Shown one piece after another: positions 32,640 through 43,127 of a stretch of DNA of 64,000 nt. Below the pieces are notes generated by a model. That model was not told the origin of the DNA. It made no database searches and saw nothing but the letters and a program-made list of their open reading frames with translations. Numbering within the stretch: the first letter of the stretch is position 1; every line of letters starts with the position of its first letter. The DNA lies in the NCBI GenBank assembly GCA_047967505.1, contig CM106538.1. The stretch is one strand, 5' to 3'. The DNA comes from Dipteris shenzhenensis. Its lineage: Eukaryota > Polypodiophyta > Polypodiopsida > Gleicheniales. The translations under genes and the position numbers were made by a program.

Positions 32640-34070
32640 GAACCGGTACACATGTTGCTATGAATACCATGTGCAAATTTTTGAAAGATGCCTTGAACTT
32701 GATGCACTCTCAAAACTTTGTCCTCCATGGAAGAATTTGTCAATGTAGATGTAGAGTCTCTGTACAAGTACCAACACAAGCCACATTGTTGTTCTACTAT
32801 TGTTGTTCTACTCTACAAACTTACAAACATATCACTCATCTATGGGAATCAATGATCTTCCCAAAACAAAAAGATGTATCCTTCCATCAAAGGATGCATT
32901 TAATGGGTGAATGCAAGGATTGTGGCACAAAGAAATTAACATGCTTTTGCCTAGAGACAAAAAATCAAGAGAACACCATACTATGAAAGTATTGAATATG
33001 TGAATGTTGAAGACAAGAAGGGTAATCAAAAGAAGATAAAATATCTATTGAGCAAAGAGATGTAGTGCTACTAGGAGTTTTTGGTGTTCTTAAAGAGTAA
33101 AATGAAGTACTTCATCAAACATGACTACATAGCATGATGGAAAGAGTATCAATTCAAGGAGTGTATTCTCAAATTCCGTGATGATGTGTTTATCTTAAGT
33201 ATAGACTTCATAGAGAATTATGCTTTTAGAGAACAATATGAGATCCAATCTACGCCTTGACATTTTTGTGGATATGACTTACTACAGCAAGATAGGGAAT
33301 GTTATTAAAATAGTTTACTTCTTTATATTAAATTATAGATAGCATGACGTTATTTGTGCAGCATTGTTCATGTTACATGAGAAGTGGTTGAAATAGGGAG
33401 CTGTAGTAAAATGAAACTAGGTTTGCTCTAATGGGGATGCTTCATAGTTCAAGGCTTGTAGACCCTTCTATTTTGTTGCTAGGTATAGTGGAATGATAGG
33501 CATGGAGATGATGTGTAACTTCTCCATAAGTGAGCTTGGAAACGGAGAGCATCATGGAGAAGGTGCCATTGTGAAAAGAGCATCTACACACGAACATGTA
33601 AATAAAGATAGGGATTCTTTAAAGTGTGTAGTAGATGCCGTTGCTTTCCTTAAGGCCAACTTATCTCAAGGGGTTGTGGCCTCTTAGTCATCCAAACAAA
33701 GGGAATGTGCTTGTGCATTTTGGGAGATAAAGGTAGGAATTATAAATAGGGAGATTAAGTGGAACTATGAAGTAGTCTCTAATTCAAGTTCTTTACATGT
33801 TTTTTGTAGTCACAACCCACAATATGCAATAGGACTTCCAACCAGATAGTTGTCATGCTTCTGTGATGCACACATGCTTGGCCATTTGAACATATGTGTG
33901 AGCAAAGAACATGTGAAGTCTTGGGGTTTTCACACCCTGGTGCCATTGCTAGATATAGAACCTATTGCAAATGAGGAGGATGCATACACATCTGCAACAT
34001 TTCAAGGTCATTATGATGTATTACCAATGCTTTATGTGTTGGGAGTGACATTTTCATCGTGAATATTGAG
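32640..34070 (+). pseudogene. Transposase-like gene relic, central and C-terminal parts
   Basis: Readable blocks in order are: QRMHLMGECKDCGTKKLTCF (CxxC metal site, about 32895-32955), EYQFKECILKFRDDVFIL with SIDFIENYAFREQYEIQST (about 33145-33255), GDASQFKACRPFYFVARY (about 33437-33490), NFSISELGNGEHHGEGAIVK and RAS (about 33510-33575), and LHVFCSH (about 33802). The repeated acidic blocks (DF.ENY, E.QS, SDG/NGD..QFK, GEG..VK) are spaced like an RNase H-fold nuclease core. Stops and frame changes separate nearly every block. It is clearly dead. Confidence 0.5.
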
Positions 34071-34259
34071 ACCAACAATGTTAAGATTGATTAGATCCAT
34101 TCTAGAGAAAAGGAGCAGTCTGATGAGGATTATGTTAATGATTGGGGAGCTGTCATTGGGAAAGGGTCTTATATCATCCAGGGACCTTCTACAAACAAAC
34201 AGATCACTATTCCTTTAAACTCCTCATAAACGAGCTGACAGTTTGATTCTAGCCACATC
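34071..34259. other. Tail of transposase-like relic, no clear content
   Basis: Short AT-rich interval with scattered stops in all frames. Nothing further is recognised. Confidence 0.4.
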
Positions 34260-35990
34260 CTTGCCACTTATGTTATCAATGCTTGCTCATAGAAGTGAGT
34301 GGTGGGATTCTTCATCTAGCAAGTGTCGGAAGGGTCAAGGGTGTTTTCATTCCACCAATAGTAGCTAGATTTTTTTTCTTTGGTTGTTGAAATCCATTAG
34401 ATTTTGTACGAATTATCCTATTGGATCTCGAGGCTTCTGATTTGTTTGCTCTCTATCTAATTGAAATCTTACTACACCCTCTTGATCAATTCTAGAATCG
34501 TGAATTGATTGTAGCTAGCAATTTTGCAAATCCTTGCAGCCCTATCAATTTGCTATTTTATGGTGTGCCTTCACTATTGGTCCTTGTTCAATGGGGATAC
34601 ATGGGAAGAAATCATGATGGGGTGAGCCTAGTGAGCTCGTTCTCATAGGCAAAGGTAGCATTCGTGTTTCATCGTTGCTCAACACTATTGGCTCACCCTT
34701 TATTGGTAGGATTTGGGTGAGAATATCTTCCATTTTCCATAGCTCTAAGACTTGGTGAGTGGTTGCTTTGCCTTTATCCACTTGGGCTTTGAGCCACAGT
34801 TGGTAGCAGGCTTCATGTTTGGCTTGCTCGTGCTCTCTCTCTACTGTTTCCTTTTGACAAGCTGCTTCTTCCTCATTGATTCTTCATTCAATGCTTTCAA
34901 GAATTGTAGAGGTATTTGGAGTGGTGGGGCTTTGATAGGTTTGTTCAATGGTTAGGCTTTATGTCTTTTGGTCATGCTTCCTCTCTCCCTAGTGCTTTCA
35001 ACAACATGTCCACTTTTGCTCCTCCATTAGCCCCGGGGCCTAGCTGATTTGTTGCTTCACTTTCATTGGACCCCTAAGAGTTTGGACCATCCAAACTTTG
35101 TGTGTTGACTAAAGGATGGTCGTCCTTGTCCATCTTTCGCTTTGTCCCCTCCTTCTTAAACTTGTCATAGTCTTTGGGTTCGCGAAGTCCTTGGAGCATC
35201 TCTTCCACGTGTTGTTGCATTTGATTAGTCTAGACCCTATAAATTTTAAATATCTTGAAGTTCTACTTTGTTAGCTTTTCTTGTGCATGGATAGCTTTCT
35301 TCTTCATATTGGTGCCTTGTATTTCCATGGCTTTTGTTGTACTTACAACATTCCCACTCTGGCCTATAGTGCAATATTCTCTTTTATGATTGTCACACAT
35401 TTTTGTGGCATGATTTGCCTTTTTTTTGCACTTTTGACTGACATTTGTCAGTTTTTTTTGCATGGCCTATAGTACTTCAGCTTTGCATTTTGCTTCTTTA
35501 GCCTATCGCAACAATGACTGATCCCCTTCTTGTATTGTTGTTTGAAGCATGCCCTCAGCCTCTTGCCTTCTTACCTTGAGGGAATTTACTTTGGCCCTAG
35601 TGCATTGGAGGTCATCTTTGAATATCCATATGGCATACCTATTCACCTTGTCTGGCACAAACTCTCTTGTTGTAAAGCACACTACGTTGCAGCTTCATAC
35701 TATTGCATGTCTTTGAACCTGCTAGCTTTGACATCCTTGACTTCATCTTTGGAGACCTTTTGTATTTCATCTCCTCATCATCTTCTTTGGAGGCACGTCC
35801 CTTACCTTTCTCTTCCAATTTTGGCCTTTCTTTGGCTAATGTTTTTTATGTCTCCACCATGGACTTTAGTGGCTTGTCGTATGTGCTTTGTGACCTTTGA
35901 TCTTCTCCCTAGCCAATTTGTCATGCGGTTATTGCAACTCTTTGGTCTTCTTGTCTATACAAGTTGTCACTCTACTTATTTCATGGTTGG
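34260..35990 (-). pseudogene. Lysine-rich coiled-coil-like coding relic, unknown
   Basis: The minus strand shows long coding-like runs broken by single stops: VLQ/VL.AMQKKLTNVSQKC, KKKANHATKMCDNHKREY, MQQHVEEMLQGLREPKDYDK, KMDKDDHPLVNTQSLDGP and RARAKHEACYQLWLKAQVDK. Composition is basic and helical. It ends exactly where the copia LTR begins (35993). It may be an ORF of another transposon; I do not recognise the family. Confidence 0.35.
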
Positions 35991-35992
35991 CT

Positions 35993-36383
35993 TGTTAGGA
36001 TCAACACAACAATGGAGCAACAATGGAAGAAGTAGAATGCATAAAATACACAATGCAAAAAGTGCATGGAATGGAAGAGAAAGAGAATCAATGATATATG
36101 TGACTCACGTAGTGTGGGCTACATCCATGGATAAATAGCCAGTCTTGCATTTTTCTTATCCAGCAAGCGAGAAGATACAAGATACAATAGTATATCTATT
36201 GCGCTCCTGCTATGTGAGCCAATCCCTAATCTTAGAATTTTGACCACACAACTCATGCACCAATTTTCATGTAGTTGAATCCGTCGATGAGACAAACCTA
36301 GGGGGGGCACATGATAAATACACCTAGGTCCAAAGCACAACCCAAAACCACCTCTAAAAAAGGATCAGGCTCCACATATAACA
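35993..36383 (-). repeat. 3' LTR of a minus-strand copia (391 bp)
   Basis: On the plus strand it runs TGTTAGGATC to CACATATAACA, so on the minus strand it starts TGTTATATGTGG and ends GATCCTAACA. Directly next to it (36384-36397) the minus strand reads ccaagtgggagat, the polypurine tract. The partner 5' LTR is not found to the right, so the element is truncated. Confidence 0.8.
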
Positions 36384-36397
36384 ATCTCCCACTTGGA

Positions 36398-37600
36398 GAC
36401 TGATCATAGTAACTCCATCATTACTACACTCACTAAAATTCTTTGGGTTTGTCTTTCTCTCATGTTGTTGTGCATTCTTGAAGACCAATTGAAATTGAGT
36501 AAGAGTTCAACTTCTTCTTGGTTACCACCTTAGTCAGTTCATGTCTACATAATTCTAGCTACTATGTATCTTTTTCGACTTCAACTACCCATCCTCCAAA
36601 ATAGAGTAGATGAAATGGTACCTGAGTTGTACTTGAATGATAGGCTGAATTCTTTGTAAGATGAATAGCATGCTGGCTATCACTATACAAGCTGCAATTT
36701 TTTTAATTCCTCCCAAGTTCCACCATTAACCTCTGCAACCAAATCATGTCTTTAGTAGCCTCAATAACAACAACATATTCTTCTTCTATTGTAGAAAGTG
36801 CAACAATCTTTTGCAACTTTAAAACCTAGCTTACTAATGTTCCACCTATAGTGAAAACATACTCGATGGTACCATTGACATGTCCTTGAAGAGAAATATT
36901 GGAACCTTTTAAAAATAATGCATGGGTAGTCATGCCTCTCAAATATATGAGAATCCACTTTACATCCATCCAATTTGCCTAGATTATTCATAAATATGCT
37001 CAAAAGTTCCCACTACATGTGCAATATCTAGCCTTGTGCATACCATTGCATACATCCAGCTACCAATTGTTGATGCACATGGAACCCTTAGCACATAGTC
37101 AATCTCTTCATGTGTCTTGGGACACATATCCTTGCATATCTGAATTGAGTAGCCAAAGGTGTAGAAATAGGTTTTGCATTATGCATTTCAAACCCTTCCA
37201 ATATATTTTCAATGTACTCACTCAAAGAGAATGTCAATTTGCAGTTTTTCTTGCCTCTTGTTGTTCTCATGCCAAGGATTTGCTTTTTGTAGCACCCAAA
37301 CCCTTCTTTTCAAATGTATTTGCCACCTTCCTCGAGAGCATATTTATATCCTGGATGTTAGAGCCTGCAATAAGCATGTCATCAACATACAATAACAAGA
37401 TCACATGTCTACCATTGTGTAGTTTTTGAGAATAAACACAGCGCTCTGAATGACATCTACTAGGACCTTGTTCTGTCATAAACCTATCAAAATTCAAATA
37501 CCACTTCCTTGGATCTTGCTTTAAACCATACAGTCTTTTCTTGCATCTACAGTAGCCATTGCCCCTCTTATTTAAATTGCTCCACTAGAATGATGGAAAG
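36398..37600 (-). pseudogene. Copia RT/RNase H fragment, minus strand
   Basis: Read on the minus strand from 37600 down: CVYSQKLHNGRHVILLLYVD, with DDMLIAGS (the YVDD catalytic box, about 37390), then KNCKLTFSLSEYIENILEGF and ISTPLATQFRY, then the RNase H part (HALFLKGSNISLQGHV-like and VALSTIEEEYVV at about 36780). This is the normal copia order RT, RNase H, polypurine tract, LTR. The 5' half of the element is missing. Frames are interrupted several times. Confidence 0.8.
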
Positions 37601-38859
37601 ATAGGTCGTGTGTCTTGAAAGAAGGAGGAAGAAATGGAGTTGGATCTTGATTTGTAGTTGCCTTTATTACATGGTGAATGTTCTGCTAGAGACAAGGTGG
37701 TACAAATTTTGAATCTGCATTTTCTTGAAATCAAGTCCATTCATTAAGATGCAATGTAGCTAGGTGAAAGAGAGGAAACATGAAAGTGTGTGTACTAGCA
37801 TGACTCTGACTTCTCAGCCTTGTGAATTAAGAGATCTGATGGTAGTGTGATCCATTAAAAGATTCCACTACAAGGGTTCAACTACAACAAGCATTCTCTT
37901 TATATTTTTGACATGTTAGTAGAGCCTAGAGGAACTGCTTAGTGTCCTCATTGTGTGCAGTTATGAAGGTCTCGTGGACAAAGGTCAGAAGTACTTCCAA
38001 GCTATGAGCAAATTATTCTGAATATTGAGCATTATATTTGTATGTCTTCTTCATGAGGCTCTTTAAGGGGAGTTACATTACTTGTAGCCTCCTCTTGTGC
38101 GCACAATTCTTCAGCCATAAGAGAGAGATGAGGTGGCCAAAAGGAGATAAGTGAATTTAGCAAGTAGACGAGGTAGAAGAGAGAGAGCTGATTTGCTTCT
38201 CAATGGCTGCCTACTTGAAGGAAGGAGAGGACTGCGTAGAGGCTTTTGTAGAGGATATTTGTTACAAATGGGTCTGCTACGATTTCAAATGGAAGAGGGA
38301 GTAATTTTGGTGCTGTTGAAAGTGATTTTCATTGTGAAAATCACTTAAAATTCACCTAGTAATCAACTTCTCTAGACACAATTTGTGTAGGAGGCTTTGT
38401 TTGGGTTGATTTGCTACACAAAATGCATAGGCTGGGACGTAAGCTATGGACAAGGGAGGGCTATTGGCCCCACCCCTTGCCTCTGAAAATCATCCAAAAA
38501 TCTTCCTAAAGGTCTACTTATTCCAAAAGCTCACAACTTTTAGAAAGCATACCTTTAGGAAATTTCCCCCAAAAGATTACAAAAGCTTTTTCTTTTCAGA
38601 GGCCCTCAGCCATGTATTGCCCAAAAGCATCCAGATAGCTGTGATTTCAGCCTATTTCCCCTCCTACTCGTGTCCTAGGTGTGCCACCACTCTTCCAGCT
38701 TAGCGTAGAGAAGTACCATGAGTTTTTCCCGACTCCAACAAAGAACAATATATTTCAGCCCCCTATAGGTACATTCTTGACTCCATATCTTAAAATACAT
38801 ACAAACTTCATCTTCTAACACACAAGAAAAACTCATCGAACTTCATTTTGCTATTTTAA
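37601..38859. other. Non-coding stretch
   Basis: No recognised domain. Frames at 38151-38348 and 38446-38703 show no family signature. From about 38720 base composition becomes AT-rich, leading into the GIY-YIG ORF. Confidence 0.45.
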
Positions 38860-39228
38860 ATAGGAAATCCCGAAGAAGACAAAGAAAAAGGCACAAAAGA
38901 CCCATATTACATATATTCTATTCTATGTATTGCTACAAAAAAAAGATATATTGGACAAACTAGAAATCTCGAAAAACGGATAGCACAACACCAAACCAAT
39001 CCTCCATTAAAATTGAAACATGATGTTAACAGGTACAAACCGTTCAACTCGAACTTCAAAACAGAAATCCTAGCCACCACAAACTTTAAAAGCAAAGCTG
39101 ATACACTCGAAGAGAAATATATAAGAGAACTAAACACAACCAACTCGAAATATGGATACAATAACCTCAGTGGAAATCCAGCATCTACAAAAAAATTTTA
39201 CTTTCTCAAAAATAGAGACATAATCTAG
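38860..39228 (+). CDS. GIY-YIG nuclease domain ORF, virus/homing-endonuclease type
   Basis: This open frame of 122 codons (TAA at 38857 to TAG at 39226) has no in-frame ATG near its start, so it is probably a domain fragment or an exon. It carries the full GIY-YIG signature: YYIYSI at residues 16-21, KKRYIGQTRNLEKRIAQHQ at 27-45 with the YIG tyrosine 30, Arg 40 and His 44, then F66-E69-I70-L71, the catalytic-type Glu in LEEKYIRELNT (84-93), and YGYNNLSGNP at 98-107 with the conserved Asn 101. GIY-YIG domains nick DNA. The 'E..YI...NT...GYN...G' end resembles free-standing nucleases of phages, large DNA viruses and homing elements more than host repair enzymes. Penelope-like retroelements also carry GIY-YIG, but no RT is seen upstream. 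It sits in about 800 bp of AT-rich DNA next to a copia fragment. Confidence 0.8.
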   Translation: MGNPEEDKEKGTKDPYYIYSILCIATKKRYIGQTRNLEKRIAQHQTNPPLKLKHDVNRYKPFNSNFKTEILATTNFKSKADTLEEKYIRELNTTNSKYGYNNLSGNPASTKKFYFLKNRDII

Positions 39229-39699
39229 TATATTTAAGTAGAAGCCCATTTTCAATACATGTAAAGGACTTCCTATTTCAAACTATAGTTACATCATACT
39301 CTTAAAGGACTCTTAATTCATAACATATATTACTCTTTTTTTTTTGTTTTCAAAGCATTACTACTTTTTTTCAATACACAAAATAATTCATGTATAACCT
39401 GTATTAAAAAATGCTTACAAAAGCATCATGTTTTTATTGATATATAAGTCCATTTATAACAATTCCACTAAAACCACTTTTAGGTATACTATATAAATTT
39501 TCATGTATTGTTACTCTTATAGTAATATTATAGTGTATTTCAAAAAATTCTACTATTATAGTGCTCTTCTTCATATCATAATTAATTCTTCTCAATTAAT
39601 GTTTACATAAATCTAAGTTCTAAATTCACTTTAATAGATGGAAAATATTATTTAACAATTTTTACGAAATAGCACTAAATTCATTCATATATATTCAAG
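39229..39699. other. Very AT-rich stretch after the GIY-YIG ORF
   Basis: About 470 bp, visibly richer in A and T than the flanking copia DNA, with T-runs and no open frame of note. It may belong to the same source as the nuclease ORF. Confidence 0.5.
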
Positions 39700-41443
39700 C
39701 TCAATATAGCTACCTCCTCGGATCTAGTTTTCCTCCTATCTCAGTTCCTTTCTCTAATGACTACCGAAATGTTGAAGAAATTCATTTGGAAGAGTCATCT
39801 CCTCCTCTACCACCAAGCTCTCGCAAGCCATCTCTCAAAGTTATTGAAAATGCTCAGCTTCATTATGCAGGAGAATGTCCTTGGTTTCAAGCGGCATTTT
39901 GCAATATTGATCACGATGGTCCTGATCCTTCTACTTATCATGATGCTATTACTAGCCCGAATGCAGATAAATGGAATGCTGCCATGTCTTAGGAATATGC
40001 TTCTCTTGTTCACAATTCCACTTGGAATTTAATTCCTGTTCCTTCAAATCGTAGTGCTAAACCTTGCAAATGGATTTTCAAACGTAAGTTTCATGCTGAT
40101 GGTTCACTGTCCAAATATAAGGCAGGCTTGTTTGCCAAAGGATATTCACAAGTGGCTGGTCTTGGTTGCTTTGAGACTTTTTCTCCCATAGTAAAGCTTA
40201 CTACTATTCGGGTTCTTCTAGCCTATGCCGTTCAAGCTGATCTTGATGTTGATCAAATGGACGTAAAGACGGACTTTCTTTATGGAGAAATCACTGAGGA
40301 GATTTAGATGCTACAGCCAACTGGTTACATTGATTCTGCCCATCCTGATTATGTATGTCGATTGAAGAAATCCATCTACGGTTTGAAACAGGCATCTCGC
40401 TCATGGTTTTCAAAGATTGACTCTTGCCTTTGACACTTTGGGTTCATTTCATCTTCTGCTAATTGCAATTTATATATATTCTCTCAGCCTCCCGACTTTG
40501 TTCTCCTGGCTCTGTGATATGGTGGAACTTGGTCCTCTTGGCTACTGTCTTGGTATGGAGGTCACTCGTGATTGTACTACTGGTACTCTTCATCATTCTC
40601 AACGAAAATATGTTTGTGATCTCCTTGCAAAATTCAATATGACCAATTGTCATTCTGTGGCCACTCCTATGGAGCCTAGCGCCCTTTCTCTACTTCATCA
40701 ACCTCTGGATCCTTCACTCCCTGCCTCACCATCTTTTCCTTTTTGCAGTCTTGTTGGCAGTCTACTTTATACAATAGTTTGTTGTAGACCAGATCTCACT
40801 TTTACTATCATTGCTCTTTCTCAGTATAGCTCTCACCCTAGTCTAATCGTTCGTGAGCTCCAAAGAACCACTGATCATGGCCTCCTCTTTAAACGCACAC
40901 CATCATCTCATATTCTTCTTGAAGGCTATTGTGATGCTAACTGGGGAACCAATCAAACCATCAGTCGCTCAGTCACAGGCTGTTATTTTCTTGTTAGTAG
41001 AACCGCCATTAGCTGGTTTAGTAAGCCTCAGCGCACTGTTGCTCTATCATCTACGGAGGCCGAGTACATAGCGACCACTACAGCTTCACGCGAGATAGTA
41101 TGGTTACGACAACTTCTAAATGATCTATCTCAATTACCCTCCTCTGTCCCTACGACATTATGGTGTGACAACCAAATTGCCATTGCCCTAACCAAAAATC
41201 CAGTTCTTCATGCACGTACCAAGCATTTTGCTTTATATTATCATTATATCTGTCAACTTGTTCAAGAAGGGCTTCTTCACTTCCAATATCCTTCCACAGA
41301 TGCTATGTTAGCTGACCTTCTCACTAAGCCTTTGCCTCGACCTTGACTTGAGCATCTCTGGTGTACTTCCTAATTCCTCTACAGGCATCACATAAACGAA
41401 TCAAGGTTTCTCTTCATCCCATGGGACGTGTTTGACGGGGGGA
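39700..41443 (+). pseudogene. Copia RT/RNase H fragment with polypurine tract
   Basis: Starts in the integrase-RT linker (EESSPPLPPSSRKP) and continues with PNADKWNAAMS, a stop, EYASLVHNSTWNLIP, CKWIFKRKFHADGS, YKAGLFAKGYSQVAG, DVDQMDVKTDFLYGEI and YGLKQASRSWFSKI. A deletion or frame break at about 40440-40520 removes the YVDD box. The long frame to 41346 then holds YCLGMEVTRDCTTGTLHHSQ, VATPMEPS, LLYTIVCCRPDLTFTI, EGYCDANWG, VALSSTEAEYIATTTASREI, TKNPVLHARTKHF and MLADLLTKPLP. A polypurine tract (gacggggggatgacag) ends at about 41443, and an LTR stub TGACAGCC follows. Confidence 0.85.
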
Positions 41444-41474
41444 TGACAGCCTCCACCACGTCTCCTTCCTTTAT
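41444..41474 (+). repeat. Stub of copia 3' LTR
   Basis: TGACAGCCTCC... follows the polypurine tract for about 30 bp, then glycosyltransferase-like sequence begins. The LTR is truncated here. Confidence 0.45.
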
Positions 41475-41972
41475 GGCTACGGCTTTTCCAAATGGGTTTG
41501 AAAGGTCATACCTCAAGTCCTCAAGTCAAGAGCATGTACCGTAGGGCGAATCCATGAATGTATCACAGTAATATTAGTATAATTTGAAGGCGACCAGTTA
41601 CATGGACCAAATATTTCCACAACTATGGAATTATTTGGTAAAAATAATGTAGTCCATGAGTTTGCACCATGAGCAAGCACAAACACATCTATTTGGGACA
41701 TCAAAGAAACCAAACGGTTGGCAAATCATATGTTGCTTCACCTCTCGCTAACATTTCATCAAAGTACTGGAATTGCAACCTTGGAAGGGATATATGTCTT
41801 ATATAGGTCAAAACCTCATTAACATTAAGCACTCTACGACGAGATGTGTCATTTCGTAATAAGTAGTAACCCAAGAAGAGGTAATACTACACAATGTAAA
41901 GATGCCATGTGGCATGTGCCAGACTACACTATTGATATTTTAAACCCTGCAAAGGTTCTTCAATCATTATGA
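41475..41972 (-). pseudogene. GT61 glycosyltransferase pseudogene fragment with an internal inversion
   Basis: Compared with 49187-49711 this fragment is rearranged. 41475-41867 reads on the minus strand: NDTSRRRVLNVNEVLTYIRH, FQYFDEMLARGEATYDLP, IDVFVLAHGANSWTTLFLP, IVVEIFGPCNWSPSNYT, ending RYDLSNPFGKAVA. The C-terminal continuation, NPRRGNTTQCKDAMWHVPDY then TIDILNPAKVLQSL and stop TGA, lies on the plus strand at 41868-41972. Flipping the first segment in place would make the codons contiguous (…AVA|NP…). The HGAN..…FLP block is the GT61 donor-binding signature. No 5' exons are visible; the left side abuts a copia LTR stub. Confidence 0.8.
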
Positions 41973-43127
41973 ATTCTTTAAATAGATCCATTATTTGTGA
42001 TATTATCCAAACATTTTCTAGCTCTAATTTGTGAAAAAAAGTTAGAAGTTAATTAGGAAATCACAACCCTATTCAAGGCAACATTTCTTATATCTTATAA
42101 TGGAAGACTTGTCCTCTTTTGTTTAGGTTAAACCTGATATCACATAATTTTCTTTTAATGCATAAAATGTTGTAAATTTTGTATGTGATATAAAACACCT
42201 ATTTCATTAATTTTGGACTTTTTCTGTTGTTTTTAGACGAAGCCCAAAAATCCTTCCCAAATGAAAAGTTTACTTTGTGAAAATATCTTTCCCAAATTAA
42301 AATTTTACTTTTTGAAAACATTCTTCCCAAATCAAAAGTTCACTTTGTGGCACTATCATATTCACATAAAAATATTGTTTTTTCAATCTATACTTTTGCA
42401 CCAACATGCAAGAATTTGAAATAATCCTATATTAGAAATTCTAGCTATACCTAAGTTATTTGTTAATTTAATTATTTTTAATATTTTTCCCTGACGTGAT
42501 AAATTTATAAATCCATGAAAGGAGACTTAAATATTTCATGAAAATAACATTGTCACTCGCAATATGCACAAAATTTTTAAAACTTTTAATAAATAGAAAA
42601 AAGACATGATGCCATAAGACCCAAGTTTTGTATTGAACCAAAGAATTATAATAGCAATTATAGCTATCATTATATGATTACATTGAGAGACATTGCTCTC
42701 AGCTAAAGTCTTTATATCCAAAATGATATAGATTGAACATATGTTTACAATTTAAATTGTTGCTCTTAAAGAGCCTTAATTCATGCCATCTGCATAATTT
42801 GACTCCCCATTGTCTTATTGCTCAATGTCACGACAATCCCTTGCCAGGTGCCATCTACATTAACTCCCACTTGTCTTGCCAAGCCTTGCCCGTTGGGTGC
42901 ATTGACTCCCCATTGTCTTATTGCTTAATGTGATAGTCCCTTGCCAGGTGCCATCTGCATTAACTCCCTATTGTCTTGCCAAGCCTTGACCCTTGGGTGA
43001 CATCCAGTGCATATTTTGACTCTCATTTGACATAGGAGGTGATGACTCTGATTATAATTGTCTTGAATTGGCTTCTTGCCTAGTATCCAAATAAAATCCT
43101 TCAATGGACTTCAATACAAAGCTTTAA
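41973..43127. other. AT-rich non-coding stretch with a 104-bp tandem duplication
   Basis: 42000-42700 is AT-rich without genes; 'cttcccaaat' plus 'aaagtt/aaattttactttgtg' recurs three times at 42240-42360. 42798-42901 and 42902-43005 are tandem copies ('ttgactccccattgtcttattgc', 'cccttgccaggtgccatct'). Confidence 0.6.
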
